A stretch of DNA of 64,000 nt, taken from contig NZ_WTPY01000018.1 in NCBI RefSeq assembly GCF_011378905.1, positions 26,753 to 90,752 on the forward strand. The letters are read 5' to 3'. The notes under the pieces are model-generated. The model was not told where the DNA came from. It searched no databases and saw only the letters and a list, made by a program, of their open reading frames with translations. The stretch comes from Paraglaciecola sp. 20A4. GTDB lineage: Bacteria; Pseudomonadota; Gammaproteobacteria; Enterobacterales; Alteromonadaceae. The stretch's first letter is position 1. Each line of letters begins with the position of its first letter. Below are positions 28,627-39,916 of the stretch, piece after piece. Position numbers and translations under genes: made by a program.

Positions 28627-28911
28627 ATGACTGCGAATATCAGCGCTGTGCCTGTTACTCAGCAGGAGAATTTTAAACAAATTATTAAGCCTTAACGTAC
28701 CTATGTATTAACAATACTAACCTTGGTTTGTGTATTCAATTTTATCGGTATTTTAAGTAAGTCGCTGACAGATGAGCGTGGTGAAGTTGAGGCTTTACGA
28801 TTGTCTTTATCTGCGGTTTCAGTAACTGATGTATTAGCGATCATCGCTTTTATTTGGACCGACAGAAGGAACCCAGTAGACTGGGCCGCAGCAGAAAAAC
28901 GTAATGGTTAA
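28627..28911 (+). pseudogene. Small membrane protein gene interrupted by an in-frame stop
   Basis: A good ribosome site (GGGAG) and ATG at 28627 open a frame that meets TAA at 28693-28695 after 22 codons. The same frame then continues without interruption ('RTYVLTILTLVCVFNFIGILSK') to the stop at 28909. The combined product would be about 94 residues: a cytoplasmic N-terminus, a membrane segment at about 29-45 and a second hydrophobic stretch at about 65-80. It looks like an intact small membrane protein but for one nonsense codon (a CAA or AAA codon, for example, would restore it). It is either a recent pseudogene, a sequence error, or translated from the TTG at 28723 in shortened form. The product family is not recognised. 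Confidence 0.6.
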
Positions 28912-28923
28912 AAGGACATAAAG

Positions 28924-29733
28924 TTGGAACATAATAACGAAGTGAATGTGCATTTTGCTCATGCGAATGGCTTTCCTGCGGGGAGTTATCGTAAGTTATT
29001 TGATGCCCTAAACGACGATTACGGTTTGTGTGCCCTAGAAAAATTTGGTCACACCAAACGATTCCCTATTTCAAAGAATTGGCAAAATCAAACCCAGGAG
29101 TTGATTAATTATATTGAATCAACTCAGCAACATCCTGTTTATGCTGTGGGGCATTCGTTTGGGGGGGTTGTTTCATATATGGCGGCATGTACCAGACCAG
29201 ACTTATTTAAAGGCTTGATCATGCTCGATCCTCCCATGATTACCGGACTAACCCGGTTACTTTTTGGCGGGATAAAAGCGACATCGTTGATAGATAAATT
29301 TACACCAGCAGGGAAGACCGTTAATCGATGTCGTCGCTGGGGGAAAGATCAAGATTTAGTCGCGTATTTTCAAGCTAGGGCGTTGTTTAAAAATATGGAT
29401 AAAGATTGTATCGCTGACTATGTAAGTAGCGTCACTGAGCAACGGGACGAGCATATTCATTTACATTTTAAACCAGAAGTTGAAGCGAATATATTTCGTA
29501 ACGTTCCTGATGATATTCCACGTTACTATGGGAAGCTTGCTTGTCCGGCGCTATTAGTTACAGGGGAACATACAATGGTGTGTACTGAGCGTCGTATACG
29601 CCCATTTATTCGAGGGAATCATTTAGAGCACACTGTATTTTCTGGTGGCGGGCACATGTTTCCTCTTGAATCGCCAATTGAAACTGCCGCGTTAATCAAT
29701 CAAACGATTGAAAAGTGGGAAGCAGCCCAATAA
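28924..29733 (+). CDS. Alpha/beta hydrolase
   Basis: 269 residues. TTG start with AAGGA 7-8 bp upstream. 'HFAHANGFPAGSY' is the oxyanion-hole region and 'AVGHSFGG' the nucleophile elbow (Ser near residue 77); the catalytic His is in 'FSGGGHMFPLE' near residue 245. This set is typical of cytoplasmic esterase/lipase-type hydrolases. The substrate is unknown. It follows the broken membrane protein gene by 12 bp. Confidence 0.86.
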   Translation: MEHNNEVNVHFAHANGFPAGSYRKLFDALNDDYGLCALEKFGHTKRFPISKNWQNQTQELINYIESTQQHPVYAVGHSFGGVVSYMAACTRPDLFKGLIMLDPPMITGLTRLLFGGIKATSLIDKFTPAGKTVNRCRRWGKDQDLVAYFQARALFKNMDKDCIADYVSSVTEQRDEHIHLHFKPEVEANIFRNVPDDIPRYYGKLACPALLVTGEHTMVCTERRIRPFIRGNHLEHTVFSGGGHMFPLESPIETAALINQTIEKWEAAQ

Positions 29734-29756
29734 AAAATGAGGGCAAATTAACTTAT

Positions 29757-29785
29757 AAAAAAACCAGACTAAGTCTGGTTTTTTT
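29757..29785. terminator. Bidirectional terminator between hydrolase and glgC
   Basis: CCAGAC (29764-29769), TAA loop, GTCTGG (29773-29778), flanked by an A-run and a seven-T run. It serves both convergent genes. Confidence 0.92.
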
Positions 29786-29800
29786 GGTTAGATAAAATGG

Positions 29801-31063
29801 TTATATCCCCACTTTAAGACCAAGCATTTCTCGGGTAACTAACACAACACCTTTGTCGGTGACTCGAAATCCTCTTGCCCTATCTTCATCATGATTATGT
29901 CCAATCACCATGCCTTCTGGCACGATGCAACCACGATCGATTATGGCTTTCTTTATCTTACAATTACGCTCAATTTCTACATCAGGTAGTAATACAGACT
30001 CTTCTATCTCACTAAAAGAATGCACGTGTACATTCGAGAAACACAAACTCTTGCGCACGGTTGCACCAGAAATAATACAACCACCACTGACCACTGAGTC
30101 AATCGCGGCACCACAGCGGTTATATTCTTCCCAAACAAATTTTGCTGGTGGTAATTGCTCTTGGTACGTCCATATCGGCCATTTTTTATCGTAAAGGTTA
30201 AGCGGTGGTTTAGGAGAAACTAACTCCATGTTGGCTAACCAAAACGAATCCAAGGTACCTACATCTCGCCAGTAGGAAACTTCTCCGTCTTCATTGGCAA
30301 ACGGATAAGCGTAAACAGCATGTTCTTTGATTATTGAGGGGATAATATCTTTGCCAAAATCACGCTCAGAGCCCTCATTCTGTGAGTCCCTTTTCAGGTG
30401 CTCGAAAAGAAAGTCAGTATCAAAGACATAGTTACCCATAGACGCAAGGCAACGTGTTGGGTCGTTAGGTAATGGAGTAGGGTGCTCTGGTTTTTCTTCA
30501 AAACCTAAAATACGATAATTTTCGTCAACTGACATAACACCAAATGCACCTGCAGCTTCTTCGATTGGAACAGGCATACAGCTTACCGTCATCTTTGCAC
30601 CAGACTCTACATGGTGCGCAAGAATATTCGCATAATCCATACTGTAAATATGGTCACCAGATAAAATCATGACATATTTAGGTATTTCATCACGAATGAT
30701 GTCGATGTTTTGGAATACCGCATCGGCTGTGCCTTCGTACCAGTTACCTGATGAGCGCTGAGAAGCAGGTAAAATTTCGACAGATTCTCCTAATTCTTTT
30801 CTGAAGTGTCCCCAGCCCCTTACGAGATGACGGATCAAAGAATGGGATTTATATTGGGTCACGACGCCAATACGTTTTATCCCTGAATTTATACAGTTTG
30901 ATAATGGGAAGTCGATGATTCTAAATTTCCCCCCAAAGTACAAAGCAGGCTTGGCCCGCCAGTCGGTCAATTCGTGAAGACGAGAACCTCTACCGCCAGC
31001 TAGAATCAGGGCGTAGGTTTCGCGGGTCAGGTTGCTAATATAACGAGGACTTGGATTGGGCAT
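29801..31063 (-). CDS. glgC: Glucose-1-phosphate adenylyltransferase
   Basis: 420 residues from the ATG at 31063, which has GGAG 9 bp upstream; the in-frame ATG at 31078 would overlap that site. The nucleotidyltransferase core shows '[44 protein letters not shown]' at residues 13-56 and 'GTADAVFQN' near residue 115, and a left-handed beta-helix covers the last 110 residues. GlgC makes ADP-glucose for glycogen synthesis. Here it is isolated, with no glgA, glgB or glgP next to it. Confidence 0.96.
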   Translation of the reverse strand: MPNPSPRYISNLTRETYALILAGGRGSRLHELTDWRAKPALYFGGKFRIIDFPLSNCINSGIKRIGVVTQYKSHSLIRHLVRGWGHFRKELGESVEILPASQRSSGNWYEGTADAVFQNIDIIRDEIPKYVMILSGDHIYSMDYANILAHHVESGAKMTVSCMPVPIEEAAGAFGVMSVDENYRILGFEEKPEHPTPLPNDPTRCLASMGNYVFDTDFLFEHLKRDSQNEGSERDFGKDIIPSIIKEHAVYAYPFANEDGEVSYWRDVGTLDSFWLANMELVSPKPPLNLYDKKWPIWTYQEQLPPAKFVWEEYNRCGAAIDSVVSGGCIISGATVRKSLCFSNVHVHSFSEIEESVLLPDVEIERNCKIKKAIIDRGCIVPEGMVIGHNHDEDRARGFRVTDKGVVLVTREMLGLKVGI

Positions 31064-31527
31064 AACAATTGACTCCATTCTTATTAGATTTTTTTGTGAC
31101 GTTCTCAGTGTATAGGTAAGACACAACAACGGAGTCTTATCTTTTTGACTTCCGTTCTGGTGAAACCCAGTGTGGCACGGGCTGGCTTTGATTTCAATTT
31201 GCTTATTGAGGAATTGACCTGCATTTTTAACATATTAGTAACTTAATTGTTATGAGCTTAAAAAGTCGTCAAATGAACAGTTTTTATTTTCTGAATTAAT
31301 TATTTGAAGCTTGCTTTGAGTTAATCCTTATTTATGCAGCGATGTATGTATTTGAGAGTTTACTTGATTGGTCGTTTTTCTTCTCGTACTGTGCTGGTAA
31401 GTTATGGCATATTTTTGATTAATATAATTATTTTTCAAGATTTGAGTATATGTATTCCCGCTAAATCACGGGAAAGTGTTAAGTAAATGTTATATATTTC
31501 ACACACTGTTGAGTGAGGAGCTGCGTC
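31064..31527. other. Intergenic region between divergent glgC and SRPBCC genes
   Basis: 464 bp, AT-rich, holding both divergent promoters. No coding region, tRNA or terminator is visible; GAGGAG at 31515-31520 is the ribosome site of the following gene. Confidence 0.5.
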
Positions 31528-32064
31528 ATGTTGAAAAAGTTAAGCTTGGGGATTGTTGCATTTTTGATTTTTATCATTCTGGTAGGTTGGTGTTTACCGT
31601 CAGATTTTAAGGTTGTCCGCACTATTAGAATCAATGCCCCAGCAAATATCGTCTTCGACAATATAAAAGATTTACGTCAATGGCAAAATTGGGGGGTGTG
31701 GTTTAAGCGCGATCCTAATATGCAAGTAGCTTACGCGGGCCCTGATGCAGCAGTGGGGATGAGTTCAACGTGGAAAAGTGAGTCCCAAGGGAACGGGGAA
31801 ATGGAAGTTATTGCGCTTGAACAAGACCAGCGCTTTATTTACACGTTGACCTTCCCCGATATGGGAATGGGATCAACGGGTGAACTTACTTTGCGCGATA
31901 AGGACGGTGAAACTGTCGTTATTTGGCATGATTATGGTGACGTAGGTGGGAATCCTTTATTACATTACGTTGCTTTCTTTATGGATCGTATGATTGGCGA
32001 AGACTTACAGATGGGGTTAGAAAATCTGAAAGTTATATCAGAAGCAGAGTTTCTGCGATTGTGA
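31528..32064 (+). CDS. SRPBCC family protein with N-terminal anchor
   Basis: 178 residues from the ATG at 31528, with GAGGAG 7 bp upstream. An N-terminal hydrophobic helix (about residues 6-22) is followed by an SRPBCC/polyketide-cyclase-like domain: 'VVRTIRINAPANIVFDNIKDLRQWQNWGVWFKRDP' is the usual first strand-helix unit. The 'WHDYGDVGGNPLLHYVAFFMDRMIGEDLQMGLENLK' end is common to membrane-anchored members that bind hydrophobic ligands. Function unknown. Monocistronic. Confidence 0.75.
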   Translation: MLKKLSLGIVAFLIFIILVGWCLPSDFKVVRTIRINAPANIVFDNIKDLRQWQNWGVWFKRDPNMQVAYAGPDAAVGMSSTWKSESQGNGEMEVIALEQDQRFIYTLTFPDMGMGSTGELTLRDKDGETVVIWHDYGDVGGNPLLHYVAFFMDRMIGEDLQMGLENLKVISEAEFLRL

Positions 32065-32174
32065 AGCGGGGCTAGTATAGGTTCAATTTAGGTGGAGCCT
32101 GTCTTTTTTTAGTTGAACATATCTGATCCTCCCATTATGGGGTAAGAGCTAAAACAATTGGTTTGAGAGGTGAT

Positions 32175-32585
32175 ATGAGTCGATTTCCAACCCATGGCAG
32201 TGTAGAGCTTGATGTTGTTGATAATATTTTATTAGTCGAAGGCCAAGGACCATGGAATTTGGAATCCGTAATGGAGTCTGAAAAGCAAATGGAACCGATA
32301 TTGAAAGAACTGAGCGGAAGTCGATGGGGTGCTTTGGTTGTGCTACATGGAGACCCAATTTATGTTCCTGACGCGGCAGCATTTTTATCAAAAGTGATAC
32401 AAGCCCAAAAAGCATTGGGCAGGGTCGCAACGGCCATGGTCGTGGAGCAGTCAAATACTCCGGCGTTTTCAAAACGTCACTTGGCACAAGTATTTGATGA
32501 CGCCGGCGAAAATTATCGTTTTTTTCCAGATACAAAGCAGGCTAAGTGGTGGTTAATACAGCAAATAATGAAGCTCTCAGATTAA
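32175..32585 (+). CDS. Small hypothetical protein
   Basis: 136 residues. The ATG at 32175 is preceded by GAGAGGTGAT. An N-terminal strand pattern ('VELDVVDNILLVEGQGPWNLESVMESEKQMEPIL') and 'RWGALVVLHGDPIYVPDAAAFLSK' resemble a STAS/SpoIIAA-like alpha/beta fold found in many Alteromonadales hypotheticals. No signal peptide. I do not recognise a function. Confidence 0.6.
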   Translation: MSRFPTHGSVELDVVDNILLVEGQGPWNLESVMESEKQMEPILKELSGSRWGALVVLHGDPIYVPDAAAFLSKVIQAQKALGRVATAMVVEQSNTPAFSKRHLAQVFDDAGENYRFFPDTKQAKWWLIQQIMKLSD

Positions 32586-32631
32586 CTAGCTTATCTGTAC
32601 TGACAGCGTAAAAACCGAGGTATCTTGTTTT

Positions 32632-33540
32632 CTAACTATGTTGAGCTAAGGCTTTGGCGACCTTTGAAGTCGAATCAATGCCTAATTTAGCACAAACATG
32701 ACGACCAGCTTGGGTTAACAAAGTCAAATCTATTCCACTTGAAATACCCATGCCATTTAACATATAAACCACGTCTTCGGTGGCGACATTGCCCGATGCA
32801 CCTTTCGCATACGGACACCCACCTAACCCTGCTACTGCGCTATCCACCGTATTAATACCAAGTTGCAGGGCAACTAAGATATTGGCTAATGCTTGGCCAT
32901 ACGTATCGTGAAAATGAACAGCAACTGCTGATTTAGGTACGATTTCTAATACGGCTGTGAGCATAGTTTGCGTTGCGATGGGCGTACCCACTCCGATAGT
33001 ATCTCCCAAGGAAATCTCATAGCACCCCATGTCGAGAAGGGTCTTTGCTATCCTAGCAACGCTCTCTGGGGGGATATCCCCTTCATATGGACAACCTAAA
33101 ACACAAGAAACATAGCCTCTAACTTTTATCCCTTGCGCCTTAGCCGCAGCTATAACAGGCTCAAAACGCTCGAGGCTTTCGGCAATAGAGCAATTAATAT
33201 TCTTGTGAGAAAAGGTTTCAGATGCTGAGCCAAATATAGCTACTTCATCGGCCCCGGCTAACATAGCGCACTCAAATCCTTTTAAATTTGGCGTTAGTGC
33301 ACTGTATGTCACCCCTTTTTCACGATGAATAGCGGAAAAGACCTGAGCTGAATCTGCCATTTGAGGTACCCATTTGGGTGATACGAAACTACCGGTTTCA
33401 ATCATCGTTAAACCCGCTTTCGCCAACTCTTCGACTAAGGTTACTTTGGTAGCCAAATCAATATTTTGCTTTTCATTTTGTAATCCGTCCCTGGGGCCGA
33501 CTTCAACAATTTTGACATGTTTAGGTAAACGGCTATTCAC
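32632..33540 (-). CDS. liuE: Hydroxymethylglutaryl-CoA lyase
   Basis: 302 residues, GTG start overlapping the liuD stop (GTGA). HMG-CoA lyase signatures: '[14 protein letters not shown]' near residue 12, '[16 protein letters not shown]' near residue 115, '[12 protein letters not shown]' near residue 222 with the metal-binding His pair, and '[20 protein letters not shown]' with the catalytic Cys. It splits HMG-CoA into acetoacetate and acetyl-CoA, the last step of leucine catabolism. Last gene of the liu operon. Confidence 0.95.
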   Translation of the reverse strand: MNSRLPKHVKIVEVGPRDGLQNEKQNIDLATKVTLVEELAKAGLTMIETGSFVSPKWVPQMADSAQVFSAIHREKGVTYSALTPNLKGFECAMLAGADEVAIFGSASETFSHKNINCSIAESLERFEPVIAAAKAQGIKVRGYVSCVLGCPYEGDIPPESVARIAKTLLDMGCYEISLGDTIGVGTPIATQTMLTAVLEIVPKSAVAVHFHDTYGQALANILVALQLGINTVDSAVAGLGGCPYAKGASGNVATEDVVYMLNGMGISSGIDLTLLTQAGRHVCAKLGIDSTSKVAKALAQHS

Positions 33541-35564
33541 GATGAGGTCTCCTCATTGGCAATAAAGTCCAATAATGCAGCCCCACCGTCTACAAGTTCA
33601 CCTGCTTGATAAAAGAACTCGCTTACTAATCCGTCTTGAGTGGCTTTAATGGCATGTTCCATTTTCATGGCTTCCATTATCATTAAGGTCTGTCCTTTTT
33701 TAACGCTTTGATTCGGCTCAACGAGTAGAGCGACAATCGTACCGTTCATTGGCGCAACAAAGGCACCGTGTTGATCACTGTCATCGTTCACCCCCAAGTC
33801 TTTTTGAACATGGGTAAATTTAGCCATTCCATGACTATGAAATACTGCATATTCATGTTCGATTTGGTTTATGGTGACACTTTCACTGTGTCCGTTGACG
33901 GTAGCGAGTAGTCGATTCCCCGCTATTTGCCCCTCACATCGGTATGATTGGCCGTGCAAATCAATCATAAACGTACCGTGGGGCGTAGACGTTTGATTAT
34001 CTACTTGTATTCTTTGTACTTTGACTTCGTGCTCTTGATTATCTAGCAGAATAAAGTAGTTATTTACGTAAATATCGTTTGCGCGCCAGTCACAAATGAG
34101 GCCCCAAGGTGATTGACTATCCTGATTGTTTACTGAGGTGATAGGCTGCTCAGACAAAGACAAGTATATGGCCAAATTTAAGAGCTGATTTTTGCTGTCT
34201 ACACTATTTTTTTGAAAAATTTTCTCGTGATGTTTTTCGATAAAGCTAGTATCAATTTCTTCATCTTTAAATGCTTGAGTATCGATTAAGCGTCGTAGAA
34301 ACGGGATGTTGGTGGTAACACCGTCAATGCGGTATTCTCCAAGAGATTGACTCAATCGAGCTAAAGCTCTTTCACGGTCTGTATCCCATACGATTAACTT
34401 AGCGATCATCGGGTCATAGTAAACAGATACTTCATCACCTTGCACTACGCCGCTGTCTATCCGAACATGAGCGGATTCTTGTGGCGTTTCCAATAAATGC
34501 AAGGTACCCGTAGCGGGCAAAAATTCGTTGTCTGGATCTTCAGCGTAAATACGCGCCTCAAAAGCGTGACCATTAATGCATAATTCATCTTGAGTTTTAG
34601 GTAAGGTTTCATTGGCGGCAATACGTAACTGCCATTCAACCAAATCTTGTCCTGAAATCATTTCGCTGACGGGATGCTCGACTTGTAATCGAGTATTCAT
34701 CTCCATGAAGTAGAATTTGCCATCAGTATCAAGCAAGAACTCTACGGTCCCTGCGCCGACATAATCAATTGCTTTTGCTGCTTTTAACGCTGCATCGCCC
34801 ATGGCCGCGCGTAGGGTTGAAGACATTTTGAAGGCAGGTGCTTCTTCTATCACTTTTTGATGGCGTCTTTGCACAGAGCAATCACGCTCAAAGATATGCA
34901 CACCATTACCATGATGGTCACAAAATACTTGAACTTCGACGTGGCGAGGTTGGGTCAGGTATTTTTCAACTAGCATGATATCGTCGTTAAAACTCGACAT
35001 GGCTTCACGCTTTGCTGCCGCAAGAGCATCATCAAATTCGTCTGCGCTCCATACTTGGCGCATGCCTTTTCCGCCGCCACCGGCGGCGGCTTTAAGTAAA
35101 ACAGGATAACCCATGTCGTCTGCGTGTTGTTTAATAAGCGCGGCTGATTGGTCTGCGCCATGGTAGCCGGGTACTAAAGGTACATTAGCTTGTTGCATAA
35201 TATGCTTGGCTGCAGATTTAGAGCCCATCGCTTCAATAGCCTGAATTGGGGGGCCGACAAAAATGATATTATTGTCTGCGCAGGCTTTGGCAAAACCGGC
35301 ATTTTCCGACAAAAATCCATAGCCTGGGTGAATAGCGTCTGCACCGGTTGCTATGGCAGCAGCGATGACCTTATCAATTCTCAGGTAACTCTGGTTAGAT
35401 GGCGATGGACCAATATGAATGGCTTCATCAGCCATTTTGACGTGTAGTGCTTTACTGTCCGCGTCCGAATATAAGGCAACCGTTTGGATACCCATGCGCT
35501 TCGCTGTGTTAATAATACGACAGCAAATTTCGCCACGATTGGCAATTAGGAGTTTTTTAATCAT
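33537..35564 (-). CDS. liuD: Methylcrotonyl-CoA carboxylase, biotin-containing alpha subunit
   Basis: 675 residues. Biotin carboxylase domain (residues 1 to about 450, '[21 protein letters not shown]' start and the Gly-rich ATP loop '[12 protein letters not shown]' near 163). A linker domain follows, then a C-terminal biotinyl domain with the biotin-Lys motif '[11 protein letters not shown]' near residue 640. It carboxylates 3-methylcrotonyl-CoA together with LiuB. Its ATG overlaps the liuC stop (ATGA), and its own stop overlaps the liuE start. Confidence 0.95.
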   Translation of the reverse strand: MIKKLLIANRGEICCRIINTAKRMGIQTVALYSDADSKALHVKMADEAIHIGPSPSNQSYLRIDKVIAAAIATGADAIHPGYGFLSENAGFAKACADNNIIFVGPPIQAIEAMGSKSAAKHIMQQANVPLVPGYHGADQSAALIKQHADDMGYPVLLKAAAGGGGKGMRQVWSADEFDDALAAAKREAMSSFNDDIMLVEKYLTQPRHVEVQVFCDHHGNGVHIFERDCSVQRRHQKVIEEAPAFKMSSTLRAAMGDAALKAAKAIDYVGAGTVEFLLDTDGKFYFMEMNTRLQVEHPVSEMISGQDLVEWQLRIAANETLPKTQDELCINGHAFEARIYAEDPDNEFLPATGTLHLLETPQESAHVRIDSGVVQGDEVSVYYDPMIAKLIVWDTDRERALARLSQSLGEYRIDGVTTNIPFLRRLIDTQAFKDEEIDTSFIEKHHEKIFQKNSVDSKNQLLNLAIYLSLSEQPITSVNNQDSQSPWGLICDWRANDIYVNNYFILLDNQEHEVKVQRIQVDNQTSTPHGTFMIDLHGQSYRCEGQIAGNRLLATVNGHSESVTINQIEHEYAVFHSHGMAKFTHVQKDLGVNDDSDQHGAFVAPMNGTIVALLVEPNQSVKKGQTLMIMEAMKMEHAIKATQDGLVSEFFYQAGELVDGGAALLDFIANEETSS

Positions 35565-36376
35565 GAGATATACCAATTAGGTCGACGTTTTTGTAAAAAG
35601 GCACCTAGACCTTCTTGGCCTTCGGTTGATACCCGCGTTTTAGCAATACGTTCGCTGGTTATATTCCTAAGGGCCTCGTCAGGAACACGATTTGCCACAT
35701 CAAGTATCAACTGCTTGGCTGCAGATACAGCGTGAGGGCCATTTTTAAGTATATTATCTAACATGCCATCGATGGTGCTATCTAGCTCTTCTTCGGTGAC
35801 ACTTTCACTTAGTAAGCCGATGCGTCTGGCTCGGCGCGACGAGAATACTTCTGCTGTAACAAAGTAACGTCGAGAATTCCGTTCGCCGATCGCTTGAATG
35901 ACATATGGACTTATAGTCGCGGGTATTAAGCCTAGCTTGACCTCACTTAAACTGAACTTGCTCAACTTACTGCCTACCGCCATATCACAGCAGGCGATTA
36001 AACCTACAGCGCCACCAAATGCAGCACCTTGAACCCTAGCAATAGTTGGTTTTGGCAGGGTATTAAGTGTGTGCAACATGGTGGCTAAATTGTTAGCGTC
36101 ATTTAGATTCTGCTCATAGGAGTATGTCGCCATGCGCTTCATCCAGTTTAAATCAGCACCCGCGCAGAAACTTTTACCTGTCGCAGCAAGAATGACCGCA
36201 CGTACCGTTTGGTCATTTCCAAGTTGCGTGAATATTTCGCTCAAACGAGCAATTAAAACATCGTCGAAGGCATTGTGTACCTCGGGCCTGTTAAGGGTAA
36301 CGGTCGCCACTCCACGTGGGTCAATTTCACAGGTTACACAGTCTGTTATCGAATTTGATATTATTGGGTTATCCAT
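35561..36376 (-). CDS. liuC: Methylglutaconyl-CoA hydratase (enoyl-CoA hydratase family)
   Basis: 271 residues, crotonase fold. 'FCAGADLNWMKRMA' near residue 70 and 'VQGAAFGGAVGLIACCDMAVGSKLSKFSLSEVKLGLIPATISPYV' near residues 112-156 carry the oxyanion hole and the catalytic Glu pair. Its place between liuB and liuD gives the specific assignment: it hydrates 3-methylglutaconyl-CoA to HMG-CoA. Confidence 0.93.
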   Translation of the reverse strand: MDNPIISNSITDCVTCEIDPRGVATVTLNRPEVHNAFDDVLIARLSEIFTQLGNDQTVRAVILAATGKSFCAGADLNWMKRMATYSYEQNLNDANNLATMLHTLNTLPKPTIARVQGAAFGGAVGLIACCDMAVGSKLSKFSLSEVKLGLIPATISPYVIQAIGERNSRRYFVTAEVFSSRRARRIGLLSESVTEEELDSTIDGMLDNILKNGPHAVSAAKQLILDVANRVPDEALRNITSERIAKTRVSTEGQEGLGAFLQKRRPNWYIS

Positions 36377-36388
36377 ACTCAGGCATCC

Positions 36389-37996
36389 TTACATTCTGAA
36401 CACCCCAAACTGGGTGTCCTCGATGGCTTTATTTAAACTGGCCGAAATTGACAGCCCAAGTACCATGCGCGTGTCTGCGGGATCGATTACGCCATCATCC
36501 CAAAGCCGAGCTGAAGCGTAATAGGGGTGTCCCTGATGTTCGTAGGTATCAACGATAGGTTGTTTAAAGGTCTTTTCTTCTTCGTCACTCCAGGTCTCGC
36601 CTGCTCGCTCACGTTGTTCACGTTTTACTTGAGATAATACGCCAGCAGCTTGTTCACCGCCCATTACCGATATACGTGCGTTAGGCCACATAAACATAAA
36701 ACGTGGGTCATAGGCTCGACCGCACATGCCATAATTACCCGCGCCGAAACTACCGCCAATTAGAACGGTAAACTTCGGGACGTTAGCACATGCAACAGCG
36801 GTTACCATCTTAGCGCCGTGCTTCGCTATGCCGCCCGCTTCGTATTGTTTACCGACCATAAAACCGGTGATGTTTTGTAAGAAAACAAGGGGGATTTTGC
36901 GCTGGGCGCAAAGCTCGATAAAGTGAGCACCTTTTTGTGCTGATTCACTGAATAAAATCCCATTATTAGCGACAATACCGACTGGATAGCCAAATATTCG
37001 TGCAAATCCGCAAATTAAAGTATTTCCATAAAGGGTTTTAAATTCGTCAAATTCAGAGCCATCAACCACCCGGGCAATGACTTCACGTACGTCGTAAGGC
37101 TGACGCGAATCTTTAGGGATAATGCCATAGATATCTTCTTTAGGATAAATAGGGTCTACGCTAGGCTTAACATCTAGCGTTAAAGGTTTAACGCGATTCA
37201 ATCGGGAAATGGCATCTCGGGCGATATGTAATGCGTGCTGGTCGTTGTTGGCCAAATGGTCAACCACACCCGATGTTCTGCAGTGTACATCGCCACCACC
37301 TAATTCTTCAGCGGTGACGACTTCTCCGGTAGCGGCTTTAACTAAGGGCGGCCCACCGAGAAAAATAGTTCCTTGGTTTTTGACGATAATGGATTCGTCT
37401 GCCATAGCTGGTACGTATGCGCCGCCTGCGGTGCAACTACCCATTACGACTGCAATTTGCGGTATGTTTTGCGCTGACATGGTGGCTTGGTTGAAAAAGA
37501 TACGGCCAAAATGTTCTCTGTCGGGAAACACTTCATCTTGACGGGGTAGGTTGGCGCCACCTGAGTCGACCAAGTATATACAGGGTAAGTTGTTCTGTTG
37601 CGCGATAGTTTGCGCGCGTAAATGCTTTTTCACGGTTAAAGGGTAGTAAGTTCCACCTTTAACCGTCGCATCGTTGGCGACTATCATACATTCGATGCCT
37701 GAGACTCGGCCGATACCTGCAATAACGCCTGCGCTGGGTACATAGTCGTCATAGACTTCCCATGCCGCCAATTGTGATAACTCTAAAAACGGGGAGCCAA
37801 CATCAAGTAATTCGTCAATACGCACTCTGGGCAGGAGCTTGCCTCGATCGGTATGGCGCTTATTCGCTTTTTCGCCACCACCTTGTTTGATCAAACTGAT
37901 TTTATCATTTAGATCATCGATTTGCGCCTGCATGTGCGCAGCATTATCTACAAACTCTTGTGATTTGGAATTTATTTTACTGATTATGCGGGGCAC
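36389..37996 (-). CDS. liuB: Methylcrotonyl-CoA carboxylase, carboxyltransferase beta subunit
   Basis: 535 residues, GTG start with GGAG 8 bp upstream. The paired acyl-CoA carboxyltransferase domains are complete: '[28 protein letters not shown]' in the N-half and '[30 protein letters not shown]' in the C-half, with '[21 protein letters not shown]' at the CoA/biotin site. It acts with LiuD. 12 bp upstream of liuC. Confidence 0.95.
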   Translation of the reverse strand: MPRIISKINSKSQEFVDNAAHMQAQIDDLNDKISLIKQGGGEKANKRHTDRGKLLPRVRIDELLDVGSPFLELSQLAAWEVYDDYVPSAGVIAGIGRVSGIECMIVANDATVKGGTYYPLTVKKHLRAQTIAQQNNLPCIYLVDSGGANLPRQDEVFPDREHFGRIFFNQATMSAQNIPQIAVVMGSCTAGGAYVPAMADESIIVKNQGTIFLGGPPLVKAATGEVVTAEELGGGDVHCRTSGVVDHLANNDQHALHIARDAISRLNRVKPLTLDVKPSVDPIYPKEDIYGIIPKDSRQPYDVREVIARVVDGSEFDEFKTLYGNTLICGFARIFGYPVGIVANNGILFSESAQKGAHFIELCAQRKIPLVFLQNITGFMVGKQYEAGGIAKHGAKMVTAVACANVPKFTVLIGGSFGAGNYGMCGRAYDPRFMFMWPNARISVMGGEQAAGVLSQVKREQRERAGETWSDEEEKTFKQPIVDTYEHQGHPYYASARLWDDGVIDPADTRMVLGLSISASLNKAIEDTQFGVFRM

Positions 37997-38096
37997 GGTA
38001 TTGCTCCAAATTAATGGCCGTCAGGTCTACTGATGGCACTGTTTTGTAAAGTAACGTTTAACACGCGATGTGAGTTATATGCTTTTGAAGATTAAA

Positions 38097-39266
38097 TTAA
38101 GCTGACTCTTTGAATAATTCGCGACCAATTAACATACGGCGAATTTCTGATGTTCCGGCGCCAATTTCGTAAAGTTTCGCATCACGTAGTAAGCGTCCAG
38201 CTGGAAATTCATTGATATAGCCATTGCCACCGAGTAGTTGGATGGCATCAAGGGCCATCTTGGTCGCTAATTCTGCTGAATATAGAATAACCGCAGCGGC
38301 ATCTTTGCGGGTTGTTTCGCCCCGATCACATGCTCGTGCTACCGTGTATACATAGGCTCGGGCGGCATTCATTTGTGTATACATATCGGCAACCTTACCT
38401 TGGACCAATTGAAACTCCCCTATGGACTGCCCAAACTGCTGACGATCGTGAATATAAGGCACAACTAAATCCATGCAGGCTTGCATAATCCCAAGCGGAC
38501 CACCTGATAGAACAAGACGTTCATAATCTAATCCGCTCATTAGAACGCGAACACCATCGCCTTCATTACGAATGAGGTTTTCAGCTGGAACAGGGCAATC
38601 AACAAAGACCAGTTCGCAGGTATTAGATGAACGCATGCCTAACTTATCGAGCTTTTGTGCCTGACTAAAACCTTCAGTGCCACGTTCAACGATAAAGGCA
38701 CTCATGCCTTTTGAACCTGCGCTAAGATCAGTTTTAGCGTAAATCACAAAGGTATGAGCATCTGGTCCATTCGTGATCCACATCTTATTACCGTTAAGAA
38801 TATAGTGATCGCCTTTTTTATCGGCGCGTAGTTTCATACTGACGACATCTGAGCCTGCGTTAGGCTCGCTCATAGCTAAAGCACCAATATGCTCTCCACT
38901 GACCAATTTAGGTAGATATTTTTCTTTTTGCGCGTCAGATCCATTTTTATGAATTTGATTAACACATAAGTTTGAATGAGCACCGTAGCTTAAGCCAATA
39001 CCGGCAGATGCTCGGCTGACTTCTTCCATAGCAACCACATGCGCTAAATATCCCATGTTAGAGCCGCCATACTGCTCAGCAACCGTCACACCTAAAAGAC
39101 CCATATCACCTAGTTTTGGCCATAATTGATTGGGAAAGCTATTTTCTAAATCTGATTTTTCTGCTAATGGTGCTATCTCACCTTGAGCGAAGTTATATAC
39201 GTGTTCGCGTAACATATCGATGTCTTCGCCAAGGCCAAAGTTTAGAGTGGGGTAGGGGGCATTCAT
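38097..39266 (-). CDS. liuA: Isovaleryl-CoA dehydrogenase
   Basis: 389 residues. Acyl-CoA dehydrogenase blocks '[40 protein letters not shown]' (residues about 128-167) and '[33 protein letters not shown]' at the C-terminus. '[19 protein letters not shown]' near residue 245 holds the Glu at the isovaleryl-CoA-specific position. It oxidises isovaleryl-CoA to 3-methylcrotonyl-CoA, passing electrons to ETF. Its ATG overlaps the liuR stop by 4 bp. Confidence 0.95.
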   Translation of the reverse strand: MNAPYPTLNFGLGEDIDMLREHVYNFAQGEIAPLAEKSDLENSFPNQLWPKLGDMGLLGVTVAEQYGGSNMGYLAHVVAMEEVSRASAGIGLSYGAHSNLCVNQIHKNGSDAQKEKYLPKLVSGEHIGALAMSEPNAGSDVVSMKLRADKKGDHYILNGNKMWITNGPDAHTFVIYAKTDLSAGSKGMSAFIVERGTEGFSQAQKLDKLGMRSSNTCELVFVDCPVPAENLIRNEGDGVRVLMSGLDYERLVLSGGPLGIMQACMDLVVPYIHDRQQFGQSIGEFQLVQGKVADMYTQMNAARAYVYTVARACDRGETTRKDAAAVILYSAELATKMALDAIQLLGGNGYINEFPAGRLLRDAKLYEIGAGTSEIRRMLIGRELFKESA

Positions 39267-39658
39267 GCGATTTTTCCTTGCTTAATTGTGGTCAGTTCGT
39301 CTTTACAACGGGCTTCTACATCATCAAGCTCCATCATTAAGGCTTTAATATCTTCCAATTGTTGAGCCATCACGATACGTTTTTGCTCAGTCATACTCAG
39401 CATGGCCTCTAATTGCGCTTCTGAATTTTGATGACTGTCATATAAGTCAAATAGTGTCTTGGTTTCTGCTAAAGAAAAACCTAAGCGTTTACCACGAAGT
39501 ATTAGCTTTAAACGTACCTTGTCTTTTTTCTTATAAACTCTATTTTGTCCATTACGCGTAGGGTTCAGTAGTCCTGATTCTTCGTAAAAACGAATTGAAC
39601 GTGAAGTGATATCAAGCTTTTTTGCTAACTCACCTATCGTGTAAATTTTTTCGGTCAT
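39263..39658 (-). CDS. liuR: MerR family regulator LiuR
   Basis: About 131 residues from the ATG at 39658. N-terminal MerR HTH: '[49 protein letters not shown]', then a long dimerisation helix ending in acidic and Lys-rich residues. No metal-binding Cys set. LiuR of gammaproteobacteria controls leucine/isovalerate degradation. It is the first gene of the liu operon and lies beside its predicted operator at 39714-39731. Confidence 0.92.
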   Translation of the reverse strand: MTEKIYTIGELAKKLDITSRSIRFYEESGLLNPTRNGQNRVYKKKDKVRLKLILRGKRLGFSLAETKTLFDLYDSHQNSEAQLEAMLSMTEQKRIVMAQQLEDIKALMMELDDVEARCKDELTTIKQGKIA

Positions 39659-39713
39659 GGGTCGGCCTTGTGACAAAATTTTGGATTATCTGGTAAATAT
39701 TTATTTCTTCAGG

Positions 39714-39747
39714 CTTTACGTTAACGTAAAGTGCAAGTTAACGTAAA
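39714..39747. promoter_or_regulatory. Predicted LiuR operator between liuR and the thiolase gene
   Basis: A perfect 18-bp palindrome, CTTTACGTTAACGTAAAG (39714-39731), with a second, half-matching copy GTTAACGTAAAG (39736-39747) directly after. The palindrome sits 55 bp upstream of liuR and about 185 bp upstream of the thiolase gene, so it could control both divergent units. The form agrees with the LiuR motif as I recall it from regulon reconstructions. Confidence 0.82.
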
Positions 39748-39916
39748 GGTAAAGTATGAGTTACAATTCGTCAACATTGAAATGCGAAAAAAATTGAGTC
39801 TGGTTCAAAAACCTTATCTCACTAGCTCTCAATGTTTCAAAAGCGATAGTAAATTAACGTGTCATATATAAACTAAGTTGATAAAAATAGTCCATCATCG
39901 ATAGGAGAAGAGCAAA

